From positions 1-32,529 of the forward strand of contig CALSCQ010000349.1 of assembly GCA_943704525.1 (NCBI GenBank): a stretch of 32,529 bases of DNA, given 5' to 3'. The notes beneath the pieces are model-generated. The model worked only from the letters and a program-made list of their open reading frames with translations. It was not told where the DNA came from and made no database searches. The stretch comes from Pigoraptor vietnamica (taxonomy: Eukaryota; Opisthokonta; Filasterea). Shown one piece after another: positions 8,919-17,175 of the stretch. How positions within the stretch are numbered: the stretch's first letter is position 1; every line of letters begins with the position of its first letter. Made by a program: the position numbers and the translations under genes.

Positions 8919-8947
8919 GCGTTTCGCCGCTCGCCACGATGAGTGCA
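8884..8947 (+). repeat. 32-bp exact tandem duplication at a gene end
   Basis: Two identical 32-base units (8884-8915 and 8916-8947), each containing the hairpin TGAGCG-TTTCGC-CGCTCG and CCACGATG. The first unit is read as the last residues of the capsid-like frame, and the second supplies its TGA stop at 8916-8918. This shows that the hairpin repeat can extend a protein. Confidence 0.85.
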
Positions 8948-8989
8948 AAGCAAAAAAAGACCATTCATTAATTCGACTTGCCAGAACGA

Positions 8990-9086
8990 TTTCCCCACGG
9001 ACGTCCGCGATTTCATGAGTTTGGAGAAACCACTCTCTGAACGCGCTCGAAGAGAGCGGGCACCGTGGTGAGCGGCGGACACGCTC
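8990..9086 (+). repeat. MITE copy, left end eroded
   Basis: It retains GTCCGCGATTTCATGAG, the CTGAACGCGCTCGAAGAG hairpin and the CACCGTGGTGAGCGGCGGACACGCTC right end. The right end holds the stop codon of the leftward gene at 9085-9429. Confidence 0.7.
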
Positions 9087-9429
9087 AGTCTAGTTCGCGG
9101 AGCAGTTTTTCGATCTGACGCTTGCGGCGATACCGAGTGGACGACACACGGTAGGACAGTCTGCGACGTTCTTTCGAAATGCGTTTTTTGCATTGTGCAA
9201 TCTGTTTTCTCAGTTCTCTACGAGACAACTGTCGCAACGAGTTGTCTCTCTTGGCCAACTCCATCATCAGCGCCGAAAACAAGCACGGGCGCAGACGAAC
9301 AAGATCCAGTTCGGGGTCAACAACAATTGGGTTTGCGTACGTGTTGATTATGGCATTGCGCACCGTCGGTATAGCCGACTGAAAGTCGGCATGGCAATCG
9401 TCACTGTCGACAGATTGCATCGATTGCAT
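9085..9429 (-). CDS. Small basic protein, unknown
   Basis: The 114-residue product has an acidic start (MQSMQSVDSDDC) and a strongly basic C-terminal half with many Arg, Lys and Leu (about 65-114, e.g. KKRISKERRRLSYR), probably helical or coiled-coil and suited to nucleic-acid binding. The TGA stop sits in the MITE/hairpin end. It overlaps the 3' end of a shorter leftward frame (9401-9547) that is closer to the promoter-like motif at 9627-9640. The two may be separate overlapping genes or one gene whose frame is disturbed; the sequence does not decide. Confidence 0.55.
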   Translation of the reverse strand: MQSMQSVDSDDCHADFQSAIPTVRNAIINTYANPIVVDPELDLVRLRPCLFSALMMELAKRDNSLRQLSRRELRKQIAQCKKRISKERRRLSYRVSSTRYRRKRQIEKLLRELD

Positions 9430-9547
9430 TCAATGCAGTTTGCTTGGCTTCCGACTGAGCCATTTTTGATTGACGACCCATCGTCATGAGGCTAGCAACA
9501 ATGGACGTCGTCACATCCTCAACCTTTTCAACGGCTGTGTTCTGCAT
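9401..9547 (-). CDS. Small unknown protein upstream of and overlapping the basic protein
   Basis: A 48-residue frame starts at the first ATG (9547) downstream of a clear A-rich promoter motif on the minus strand. The product (MQNTAVEKVEDVTTSIVASL...) is helical and polar. It overlaps the next leftward gene by about 29 bases in another frame. A real gene is plausible because of the promoter; its function is unknown. Confidence 0.4.
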   Translation of the reverse strand: MQNTAVEKVEDVTTSIVASLMTMGRQSKMAQSEAKQTALNAIDAICRQ

Positions 9548-9626
9548 TTGCGTTTTGCGTTGCGGGACTGCCGTGGTGTTGTAGGCCAAGAGTGTTTGTT
9601 GCAATTAATGAGTGACCTGAAATGAG

Positions 9627-9640
9627 TTCAATTTTTCCAG
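9627..9640 (-). promoter_or_regulatory. Early-type promoter motif
   Basis: On the minus strand it reads TGGAAAAATTGAAC, containing AAAATTGA, about 80 bases before the ATG at 9547. Confidence 0.55.
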
Positions 9641-9649
9641 TTTTGGTTA

Positions 9650-9905
9650 GAAAAAAACAGTTTAGCACGCGTCCAGACCCCTCTATTCGTCGGATTTCGA
9701 ATAGTAGCCTTCATCAACCGGATCGTCAATCTGGTTGTCGTAGTCTTCATTCTCCGTCAGACTCTCATCGTATTCCTCCCATTCTTCCACGTTCTCCGCA
9801 GACTGCCCATCATTCACACTGATGTCCAATGCCGCATTGATTCTATTGTATTGCGGCTGCTTCAGAAAACAGTCAATACAATTACCCGCAGTGACTTCAG
9901 AATAC
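9650..9905. other. Gap with a doubtful acidic frame
   Basis: On the minus strand an open frame encodes about 73 residues ending in a very acidic tail (repeated Glu/Asp with YYSKSDE at the end). It has no ATG in frame before it meets the hairpin repeat at 9908. It may be the remnant of a gene cut by that repeat, or chance. Nothing else is seen. Confidence 0.3.
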
Positions 9906-9907
9906 AA

Positions 9908-9931
9908 CCGTGGTGAGCGGCGGAACGGTCA
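9908..9931 (+). repeat. Hairpin repeat upstream of the RING/vWA gene
   Basis: It reads CCGTGGTGAGCGGCGGAACGGTCA; one stem base differs from the usual CGCTCA. It lies just before the promoter-like motif, in a region between divergently oriented genes, so it is unlikely to be a 3' end of the preceding genes. Confidence 0.7.
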
Positions 9932-9943
9932 GGAAAAAATGAA
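9932..9943 (+). promoter_or_regulatory. Early-type promoter motif
   Basis: GGAAAAAATGAA, about 43 bases before the ATG at 9986. The same string, including the preceding TCA, occurs before the D5 gene. Confidence 0.6.
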
Positions 9944-9985
9944 CAGCAGAAATCATGTTTTGTTCATAAATGTAAATTTTACAAG

Positions 9986-12900
9986 ATGGGCGACCCGCCA
10001 GTCGAGTTCGTGTGTCCCATTTCCCTGTGCTTGCTGGACGATCCAGTCTCCGTGCCATGTTGTGGAGTAACCTTCAGCAGACAGAGCATTCAGCATGCAC
10101 TTGTCTCCGCCGAAACGTGTCCTGCGTGCCGCGGAGACTTGAGTCAATTTGACGTGTCCTCTGCTGCAAAGAACATCAACATCCTCAGTCTCATAAACCA
10201 GTGGAAGGGCGAGCCGCCCGAACTGCCAACACCACCAGACACGACACCCATCTCATGTTCCGCGCGGCTGTTCTCTCTGAGGAACCGAGAGGGTCGCGCA
10301 ACTGGAATCGGCCGGCTGGAAATCGTGACAAACTATCGCGTGAACAGCAAGACGTTGCTCATTCCCGTCATTGACAAGAGCGGGTCGATGGCTGGCAGCC
10401 CAATGGATCAGGTCAACTATTCGGTCGGACGAATTTCTGACTACACAAGAGCTAGCTCGCAGATCCACACGCGATTTGTCCTCTATGATGACAAGTGTGC
10501 GATTCGCACGATTGATAATGTCGGTCGAATCGTGGCTGACTCCGGCACGTCATTCAATGCTGCCTTCGACGGTTGCGTCTCTGTCTTGCGGGAGTTTGCA
10601 TCAAATGCCGACACGCAGAGCGCTGTCATATTGTTTCTGACGGACGGCGAGGACTGTTCGGTGGCTAAAGGGGGAAGATCGACCCTTGTCGACAAGTTCA
10701 AGATGCAAGTTTCCGCCATTTGGCCAAAGGACTTCACTGTGCACACAATCGGGTTTGGCGCCAATCACGATTTTGAGTTTCTGGACGCCCTGCGTAACGT
10801 CGGGACTTTCAAAGGCGCTTACCGTTTTGCGGATCCCGCAGAGGACCGGGATTCCCTGTCCGCCAAAATCAACAGCATTTTCGACACGGTCGTTACCCAA
10901 ATCACGGTGCCCATTCAGATCAAGACGACGATAAAGACGACGGGTGATGAACTCAGACTTCTTACGACAAGCCCGAGTCTCAAGCGCGTAGACGACGATC
11001 AGAGCGTATGTCAGGTTTGGGTTAATTTGAGCGACGCTTTCGACAAACCCGTCCACACATGCGAACTCATCGGCGTCGTTAACGCAACTGTCAACTGCGA
11101 GTGGCAAGACAGTTCAGATTCGTCCATGTGGGACGCGTACGTGTCCCACCTTGTGGACGAGCTTGCCGCAGACGTCTTCGCGCTGGTTCAGCAGCCACCT
11201 TTGCCGGATGTGGCCAAAGAGTTGGCAATTGGTCTGCTCCGACAGCGCGCTCATGCACTGTTCTTGCAAAGCGACAAGGTGGAGGACCGTCTTGGCTCGA
11301 TCGTGGAAGGTCTCAACAAGCTCGCAGCTGGCCAGTCCGTCAGCAGACAAAAGCTCGCGGACATGAGCTGCGAGGGAGCCTTTGCTACTGCAAAGTCTGG
11401 GCCGCCGGCGTCGCACCAACCGCCGCAGCCGCAGCCGGGGCCGCCCGGTCCTGTGTTCGTTCCACCTGAATTCGGGATTCGTGAGATAAAACTCCCGCGG
11501 AGAAAGCGCACGAGCAAGCCAACAACACCAACGCACGCCCAAATCGCCAGCAAGAAGATCGGGTCGATCGACCTGGGCAACGGTGGATGCGTAGACGGTT
11601 ACGGGCAGTCAGCGCTAATATTTGCCACGATCATTGGCCGCCACGGCGTCGTTGAGCGCCTCTGCGAGGGTGGGGCAAATGTAAATGGCACGTGCACCAT
11701 CGACTCACTAATGCTTACCGTTCTCGATCTCGCCGCCGTTTACGGATATTGGAAGTGCTACGACGTACTAAAGTCATACGGAGCACGCCACACCGAATCG
11801 GCCGCAATCATGGAATCGATCTTCTACACTTGCCTGAAGCACGGGTACTTCCGCACGTGCGAACGGCTCCCATTTAAGATTACACCGAGGCTATTGGAGG
11901 CCGCACCGACACCACAGAGCGCCCAGTGGCTCATGCTTGCAGCCGACGGCGAAATGACCGAGTCGGACAAGTTCATCATAGCTGTTAGCAAAGGGGTTCT
12001 GTCCACAGTTCAATCCACAGTTCAGTCAACCAATCTGAACCTATGCGCCGATTGGTCGCAGTGCCCCGAAGTGTTCACCAAAACAAGCCCCGAATACCTC
12101 GGTATCGTCGATTTTCTCTTGAAGAACGGTCGAGCACGCGCAGATCAGACCTTCAGCGCCGGCGAGCTTGGTGAGATCACGTTCCCGCTCTTCATTGCGT
12201 GCGAGCACGGCAATATTCCGATGGTGACGACGCTCCTCAAGTACCTCACCTTCGATCAAATCAATATGCGAAATCACCTGGGCACTACATCAGCATGGAT
12301 CGCGGCGTGCAACAAGCACCAGCAAGTTCTAGAGAAGCTGATCGCTGCTGGAGCGGATGTCAACATCCCGAATGACAAGGGCAGCACCCCACTCTTGCCA
12401 GTGTGTCAAAAGGGCACCCCAGCGCTGGCAACCATTCTCTTGGATGCCGGCATTGACGTCCATCAGCACGACAAAGAGAGGGACAACATGCTCATCACTT
12501 GTTGCCGCCACGGACAGGCCGAGGTGTTGGGCGTCATCCTGACACGCGCGACGCCGGCAGACAAGTCTGCCCTGTTTGGGCAGTTTGCCGACATCGACGG
12601 TTTCAACGCCATGCTTGCGGCCGCCGAGGCTGACAAGCCTGCATGCATCGAAGTGCTGCACAAGCATGGAGACGACATCGAAGTGCAAACGGCACCAACC
12701 AATCCGATTATTGCGGGAGCGACACCGCTGCACGTTGCTTGCTATTACAACAAGGCAAACGCCGCGCGGACTCTCCTGACACTCGGTGCAAACGTAAACG
12801 CGAGGACTGCCCTGGGGTTCACCCCTTTGCATCTCGCCGTTCGAAACGAGGCCGTAGACGTCATCAAGACTGTATTGAAGCACGGTGGCGATCCCGAGCT

Positions 12901-14098
12901 ATTGGATTCGGCAGGCAAGAGGGCCGTTTACTATGCGTCTCCGACCATTGTTCGCGAATTCTTCACGCAGCCGCTTACAGAGCCGCTCTTTAATGCGTGC
13001 CAGTTGAGGTGCGCTGAGAGCTGTGCTGTTCTGAAGACGTATGCAACTTCGGTCGGGTGTTTCGGGGCCAAAGACGTTCTGAACTTTCGTCAAGGTGGGC
13101 GTCGTCCCCTGACCGTCGCAATATTGCACAACAACGCCCCCTTTGCCAACGCGCTCATGGAAATGGGAGGCGAAATGCATCTGGCGGACGAAGATGGCCT
13201 TACGCCGGCTGTCTGGTCCGTGCTGCTTGGTCGAAGCCCCGTCATGGATGCAGGCCTGCGCGCAGAGGAGGAAACGCTCGTGAACAATGCGCTTGGGAGC
13301 ATTACCGACTCCACGCGTCGACTGATCTCTTATGAGCCGGCCAACCCCGCTGTGCAGCCCCAAGCCGCTCTTGATGAGTTCGGTGGAACCGTTGCATTTG
13401 GCCAAACTCGATCAGTGATTGTGGCAGAACTGCGCGCGTGTACCACGTTTGACTACACGGGCGAGGTCGTTCCAGTGTGGGAGCGTCAGGCGGCGGCATG
13501 CCGATTTGACGCGACGATTCACCTTCTCAAGACGTTCACGAAACGTCGAGACCTGTCTCCGCTCGATGCCGTCGCCATCTACCTGTGGACGAGTCCGGGA
13601 ATCCCTGCCCAGGTGACCAACGCAATGACGCCGGTTGAATGGGACCGTCCATCGCCGTGGAAAGGATACGTGTACTGCCTGTACGCAGCGTTGAGTCGCT
13701 TGCCAATGTATTCGGGCGAGGCATACCGGTTTACGACACAGAAATTTGCCGAAAAAGAGCTGGCAAAGGGTAAAGTAATCTCGTGGCCAGGGTTTGTGCG
13801 GGCGTCTACGGATTGGAGAAACTGCACGCAACCAATTGCCAACGACAAGGGCGTCATCTTCATCATCAAGAGCCAAAGTGGCAGGTCGCTCGGGGAGTAC
13901 TCTCGAACTCCGTCGGACAACGAGGTCGTCTTCTTGCCTGGTACGAAGTTTAAGGTGAACAGCTACCACGTCGGCAGCGTCATAGCGCTGGGACAGGCAA
14001 ACATTCGCAACATAACGTCGTATGCGGCACAAGACAAAGACTTGGAAAAGGCGTCTGCCGGAAAGGGATGTCTCATTGTAAGCGTTGAAGAGGTGTGA
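9986..14098 (+). CDS. RING/U-box + vWA + ankyrin + ADP-ribosyltransferase-like protein
   Basis: This 1370-residue protein has four parts. Residues 8-52 are a modified RING/U-box (CPISLC, PCCG, F-S-R-x-x-I, CPACR). Residues about 123-310 are a von Willebrand A domain with MIDAS D130-x-S132-x-S134, a later GTS and LTDGED. A Pro-rich linker (about 475-500) leads to many ankyrin repeats (about 530-1110). The last about 180 residues resemble the arginine-type mono-ADP-ribosyltransferase fold: Arg1248 in AYR, Ser1274-Thr1275 in a FVRASTDW stretch, and Glu1313 in DNEVVFLPGTKFKV, a match to the family's E-x-E-V-L-x-P-P-x-x-x-F-x-V with Asp for the first Glu. It probably acts on host proteins, joining ubiquitin ligation and ADP-ribosylation in one chain. 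Domain calls are good for the first three; the last is a pattern match. Confidence 0.85.
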   Translation: MGDPPVEFVCPISLCLLDDPVSVPCCGVTFSRQSIQHALVSAETCPACRGDLSQFDVSSAAKNINILSLINQWKGEPPELPTPPDTTPISCSARLFSLRNREGRATGIGRLEIVTNYRVNSKTLLIPVIDKSGSMAGSPMDQVNYSVGRISDYTRASSQIHTRFVLYDDKCAIRTIDNVGRIVADSGTSFNAAFDGCVSVLREFASNADTQSAVILFLTDGEDCSVAKGGRSTLVDKFKMQVSAIWPKDFTVHTIGFGANHDFEFLDALRNVGTFKGAYRFADPAEDRDSLSAKINSIFDTVVTQITVPIQIKTTIKTTGDELRLLTTSPSLKRVDDDQSVCQVWVNLSDAFDKPVHTCELIGVVNATVNCEWQDSSDSSMWDAYVSHLVDELAADVFALVQQPPLPDVAKELAIGLLRQRAHALFLQSDKVEDRLGSIVEGLNKLAAGQSVSRQKLADMSCEGAFATAKSGPPASHQPPQPQPGPPGPVFVPPEFGIREIKLPRRKRTSKPTTPTHAQIASKKIGSIDLGNGGCVDGYGQSALIFATIIGRHGVVERLCEGGANVNGTCTIDSLMLTVLDLAAVYGYWKCYDVLKSYGARHTESAAIMESIFYTCLKHGYFRTCERLPFKITPRLLEAAPTPQSAQWLMLAADGEMTESDKFIIAVSKGVLSTVQSTVQSTNLNLCADWSQCPEVFTKTSPEYLGIVDFLLKNGRARADQTFSAGELGEITFPLFIACEHGNIPMVTTLLKYLTFDQINMRNHLGTTSAWIAACNKHQQVLEKLIAAGADVNIPNDKGSTPLLPVCQKGTPALATILLDAGIDVHQHDKERDNMLITCCRHGQAEVLGVILTRATPADKSALFGQFADIDGFNAMLAAAEADKPACIEVLHKHGDDIEVQTAPTNPIIAGATPLHVACYYNKANAARTLLTLGANVNARTALGFTPLHLAVRNEAVDVIKTVLKHGGDPELLDSAGKRAVYYASPTIVREFFTQPLTEPLFNACQLRCAESCAVLKTYATSVGCFGAKDVLNFRQGGRRPLTVAILHNNAPFANALMEMGGEMHLADEDGLTPAVWSVLLGRSPVMDAGLRAEEETLVNNALGSITDSTRRLISYEPANPAVQPQAALDEFGGTVAFGQTRSVIVAELRACTTFDYTGEVVPVWERQAAACRFDATIHLLKTFTKRRDLSPLDAVAIYLWTSPGIPAQVTNAMTPVEWDRPSPWKGYVYCLYAALSRLPMYSGEAYRFTTQKFAEKELAKGKVISWPGFVRASTDWRNCTQPIANDKGVIFIIKSQSGRSLGEYSRTPSDNEVVFLPGTKFKVNSYHVGSVIALGQANIRNITSYAAQDKDLEKASAGKGCLIVSVEEV

Positions 14099-14340
14099 AA
14101 CGAGGCGGGGCGGCTATTATGAGTTTGATTATTGTGGGGCACGCAAGCGGCCTATAGGGGTCCTCGTCATGTCTGGCCAACCTCATGTAAATCAGACTGA
14201 GTGCGAGTGCATTTTTATCCTACTGTCAGTGCACATGACACCTCGGGACCGCGTGGTTTCCAGTTCGCGGTTTTGGCAGCTGACAACATGCCGCACAATA
14301 ACACACAAAAAATGTAATTATATAATTATGTTGTTTTTTC
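14099..14340. other. Intergenic region, no gene seen
   Basis: Mixed composition, ending in an AT-rich stretch with AAAAAATGTAAT at 14307-14318, a weak match to the promoter motif, about 23 bases before the next ATG. No MITE is present, which is unusual in this window. Confidence 0.4.
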
Positions 14341-14772
14341 ATGAAAATTTTAGTAGCAACACATGTACCAGGCTATTGGTGCTGTGTCAAGGAGGGGGAG
14401 CCAGTACATACTGACTATTGGAAAGAAGGCAGTCAGTATGAAGTGCAAGATGAAGGGTTCACAGGATTTTATCCATTAAAATCTACTCAATGCGCAATGG
14501 TCGTTGAATCGGACGTATTTCGCTCGAAGGAAGATCTCGTACTGCAATTCAACACGGAGGTGAGTATGATTTCCGAAGATGAGTGCCGGTGTTGCGTAAA
14601 TCATACAATTGACATAGCGAATGCATTTCCGGTGGGGACTGTGCTCACATTTCAATGCGGAGAAGCCAAACAGGTGCATACTCACACTATGATGACGGTT
14701 GATGACGACTGCAAAAGCATTCGTTGCCCGCGAGAGGAACAGCTTTGTGTCCGTCCACCACCTGAACGATAA
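14341..14772 (+). CDS. Unknown 143-residue protein
   Basis: The frame opens with MKILVATHVPGYWC and has Cys pairs in the second half (ECRCCVNH, later CPREEQLC) that might bind metal. No membrane segment or known domain is seen. An AT-rich, promoter-like stretch precedes the ATG, and the composition is AT-richer than the replication genes. Its 3' end overlaps the end of the leftward HNH remnant by about 86 bases, which is either a true convergent overlap or a sign that one of the two is decayed. Confidence 0.5.
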   Translation: MKILVATHVPGYWCCVKEGEPVHTDYWKEGSQYEVQDEGFTGFYPLKSTQCAMVVESDVFRSKEDLVLQFNTEVSMISEDECRCCVNHTIDIANAFPVGTVLTFQCGEAKQVHTHTMMTVDDDCKSIRCPREEQLCVRPPPER

Positions 14773-15068
14773 TAGTGCGTCGACACCTCTTTCGCTTCTT
14801 CTTATAACCGAGGCAGCGTACGGACGCTGTGGAATGCCCGTTCTTCAGAAGCTCGGCGCACGGCGAATTGTTCATAAATGTTGGAGCCCTTTGAGGCGTT
14901 GCAGGATGCACACGCCGCTACGCCGTTTTCGACATTATGATCTCCGTGCAGCGATTTAGGTCGAATGTGGTCAGCATGCCACGGTTTGTCGCAGCGAAAA
15001 TACGTCTTGCAGTTCGACACGAGCACGCTATCGCAGTAGAAGCACTTGCCAGCGCAAAGGATGACGAG
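14687..15068 (-). pseudogene. HNH endonuclease, broken
   Basis: Leftward coding-like sequence has a clear HNH core: a KCFYC pair, WHADHIRPKSLHG, then N-x-V-A-A-C-x-x-CN-x-x-KGSN. No ATG starts this frame. A second zinc-type pattern (RCLGYKKKRKRCRR and CFCSRH) follows in a different frame, as expected of a viral endonuclease with a C-terminal Cys/His motif. The gene looks broken, with about one or two breaks. HNH genes of this kind are often mobile (homing) in giant viruses. Confidence 0.6.
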
Positions 15069-15262
15069 TCAATCGCCCCCTCCTGTCGCGGGAGCGAATA
15101 CGAACCCAACACTGCACGGACCTAAGCAAGCCGCTCCACCTGCCGGACGATGCGATGCAAACGGGTACAGCGAACAAGGACAGCGCTGCAGTGGCTTAAA
15201 AAATTTAACATACTTTTGTGTCGAAAAATCCGCGAATCAATTATAGACAGTTGAGAACCGTA
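15069..15262. other. Intergenic region, no confident gene
   Basis: A rightward frame from an ATG at 15061 is open for about 61 codons (MTSQSPPPVAGANTNP...) but is low-complexity and lies opposite the HNH remnant. An AT-rich block at 15197-15222 may be a promoter or a 3' end. No further feature is seen. Confidence 0.3.
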
Positions 15263-15269
15263 TGACTAA

Positions 15270-15372
15270 GAGCATGTCCATAAAATGCGACTTGTCCCGG
15301 CTACGCCGGCCCGAATCCGTGCTTTTCCTTTGTATTTCATGCAAAGCCCTGAACGCGCTCGCAGAGCGCTGT
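15270..15372 (+). repeat. MITE copy with eroded right end
   Basis: TAA (15267-15269) precedes GAGCATGTCC; a GGCTACGCC palindrome and the CTGAACGCGCTCGCAGAGCGC hairpin follow. The right end is lost at the 3' end of the Tpt1 gene. Confidence 0.75.
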
Positions 15373-15375
15373 GGT

Positions 15376-15978
15376 TCAAGATTTGACATATTCGAAATAC
15401 TTGACGGGAATAAGTCCATCAGCATTTCCGGGCGACAGAACCACGCCATTCTTCGACATGTAAAAGGGAATGCCGTCGAGCATTGCCGACCTCATGTTCA
15501 GGTAAATCAAAACGGGCGCGTTTTTTCTTATCCCGCTGCTCGCTTCTTCTGACTGCGCAAAGTGCACATGCATTCTTGACATTGGCTTCAATCCCCCAGT
15601 TTTCATGATTGATGCCAACGCTCTGTGATCCGTCCCGTGAATACACTTTGGCAATGGTTTCTCGATTCGTTCGAGGAGTTCGTCTTCGCTGATGTGCTTG
15701 GCAAGTGAGACGTTGTGTCCCTGGACGGCGCGTATGTAGTCTCGCCCATCCCGGTTTACAATCTCGAATCGCTTCTTTTCGTTCGTCACCGTTGCAGCCA
15801 AAATATCTGCACGACTGGCGCCGTTCATGTATTTGACGAGCTCGTCCACCGCAACAAACCCTCCAGAATCCACCTCCATGCCCAGTTCTAACGCCTGATG
15901 ACGCAATATTTGCGACATTCTCCGGCTCACCCTTTGCTTCGCCTTTGACCCCTGCGGGCCGCTAACGCTGGACATCAT
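15376..15978 (-). CDS. RNA 2'-phosphotransferase, Tpt1/KptA family
   Basis: The 200-residue product matches the family along its length: RVSRRMSQILRHQALELG, a winged-helix-like half with GGFVAVDELV and ILAATVTNEKKRFEI, then IRAVQGHNV, KCIHGT, GLKPMSRMHVHFA, SGIRKNAPVLIYL and FYMSKNGVVLSPG. The family's catalytic Arg-His-Arg-Arg set is present as Arg26, His88, Arg135 and Arg151. Known members move an internal RNA 2'-phosphate to NAD+, yielding ADP-ribose 1'',2''-cyclic phosphate; in eukaryotes this completes tRNA splicing. In a virus it may repair RNA or remove host marks from RNA; no partner ligase is seen here. A promoter-like motif lies about 50 bases upstream. Confidence 0.93.
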   Translation of the reverse strand: MMSSVSGPQGSKAKQRVSRRMSQILRHQALELGMEVDSGGFVAVDELVKYMNGASRADILAATVTNEKKRFEIVNRDGRDYIRAVQGHNVSLAKHISEDELLERIEKPLPKCIHGTDHRALASIMKTGGLKPMSRMHVHFAQSEEASSGIRKNAPVLIYLNMRSAMLDGIPFYMSKNGVVLSPGNADGLIPVKYFEYVKS

Positions 15979-16027
15979 TTGGCGTTTGTGGGACTGGGCT
16001 GACTTTCACCACTAACTACTCACCACC

Positions 16028-16040
16028 TTCACTTTTCCCC
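16028..16040 (-). promoter_or_regulatory. Variant early-type promoter motif
   Basis: On the minus strand it reads GGGGAAAAGTGAA, about 50 bases before the Tpt1 start. One base departs from the usual A-run. Confidence 0.4.
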
Positions 16041-16041
16041 T

Positions 16042-16276
16042 GAACGTGTCCCGCTTTGTGGCCCGCAGGGATCCGCCGCTCACCACGGTGTCCCGCAGTG
16101 CGGCCCAAAGGGATCCCCGGCTACGCCGGCCCGTTGGGGCACCTCTGTCATAGACAACAAAAATGGCGAACAAGTCTTGTTTTTTTGGTCATGCTTCTAC
16201 GATTTTTCGGGTGTTTTGTCTGTACGATCTCTGCATGTCGGACCGACCTCTGTGGGCCGAGCAGCGGGACGTGCTC
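16042..16276 (-). repeat. Composite MITE with two inner palindromes
   Basis: A reverse copy starts GAACGTGTCC and carries GGATCC-type palindromes of three kinds (CGCTTTGTGGCCCG, CGCAGTGCGG, GGCTACGCC). The inner ACAAGTC box lies near 16166. A second fragment ends at GGGACGTGCTC, 16266-16276, then TAA. No gene is seen in these 235 bases. Confidence 0.65.
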
Positions 16277-16280
16277 TAAA

Positions 16281-16411
16281 GAGCACGTCCATAAAACACG
16301 ACTTGTCCGCGCTTTTTGTTGTCTATGACAGAGGTGCCCTGAACGCGCTCGTAGAGCGCGGACACCGTGGTGAGCGGCGGATCCCTGCGGGCCGCAAAGC
16401 GGGACACGCTC
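16281..16411 (+). repeat. Nearly complete MITE, 131 bp
   Basis: Ends are GAGCACGTCC and GGACACGCTC. It has the ACTTGTCCGCG box, the CTGAACGCGCTCGTAGAGCGC hairpin and one palindrome insert (TGCGGGCCGCAAAGCGG) inside the terminal block. The right flank TTA is read on the minus strand as the TAA stop of the next gene. Confidence 0.8.
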
Positions 16412-16840
16412 TTAGCACTTTGTTAACACGTGGATTCCCACATTGTATAACACAAGCACGTATTTTCGTACCTCGTCCTTCGTATCCTTAGGCAGCGTGT
16501 TGCCCTTCCACAGCCTGAACAAGCACTCGTAGTCCTTGAACTGCTCATCCGTGATGCCCAGCGAAGCAGCCGTCATCGTGCCAAAGTGATCATAGTTTTG
16601 TGCCCGAATCTGCTCAATGTGAGGTTCCAGCTCGTCGCAAAACGCCGCCATAAACGCACGCGTGTTTGCCTTGCACGCAACTACTGCCTTTGTCCCCCAC
16701 GCACGAATGTCCCGTCGCAATTTGTCTAGCACTGCCCGCTGTTCTCCTTCCGCCTGAAGACATTCACTTGAAAGGACGCCCTCCACGTACACCTTAAACT
16801 CCTCAAGCTTTGTCAGAAACAGCTTGGGCGACAGTTCCAT
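16412..16840 (-). CDS. Unknown helical protein, 142 residues
   Basis: The protein (MELSPKLFLTKLEEFKVYVEG...) looks all-helical and soluble with heptad-like stretches; it ends YVLVLYNVGIHVLTKC. No domain is recognised. The frame has good codon use and no competing frame of similar quality. The TAA stop is formed at the MITE insertion site, so the original C-terminus may have been different. It could be a virion or structural-scaffold protein; that is only a guess. Confidence 0.7.
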   Translation of the reverse strand: MELSPKLFLTKLEEFKVYVEGVLSSECLQAEGEQRAVLDKLRRDIRAWGTKAVVACKANTRAFMAAFCDELEPHIEQIRAQNYDHFGTMTAASLGITDEQFKDYECLFRLWKGNTLPKDTKDEVRKYVLVLYNVGIHVLTKC

Positions 16841-16882
16841 GTTGTGTCAGGTCCTATTAACAAGTCCAATTCATCGCCCTTA

Positions 16883-16992
16883 GAGCGTGTGTCCGCCGCT
16901 CACCACGGTGTCCGCGCTCTCCGAGCGCGTTCAGGGATTTACAGAAGTGACAGTAAAAAAGCGCAGACAAGTCGAGTTTTATGGACATGCTC
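16883..16992 (-). repeat. Complete MITE, 110 bp, TTA target duplication
   Basis: Ends are GAGCGTGTGTCC and GGACATGCTC, flanked by TTA at 16880-16882 and 16993-16995. It has no GGATCC insert. Orientation is opposite to the copy at 2874. The following 180 bases to the next gene show nothing further. Confidence 0.85.
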
Positions 16993-17175
16993 TTAGCTGA
17001 GCGTAGTACAGTTCTCAGGGTACTCAGAGCACAGCCAGCATATATCGCTTGGGCGGTCAAGTGCTTTGGAGCGCAGACCAATGCAACCGTCGAGTGCTCT
17101 GACACAACGCTGGGGCTACAACGGTGCGGTGTTCGTTGGCTGAGCCACTGGACGATCGCAATATAGATATTGTAT

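Noticed and set aside
12329-14032. Long leftward frames opposite the ankyrin and C-terminal parts of the 1370-residue gene
   Set aside because: Mirror frames of a GC-rich gene; the sense frame has clear domains.
16981-17166. Rightward 61-codon frame
   Set aside because: It starts inside a MITE end and has no support from composition or motifs.
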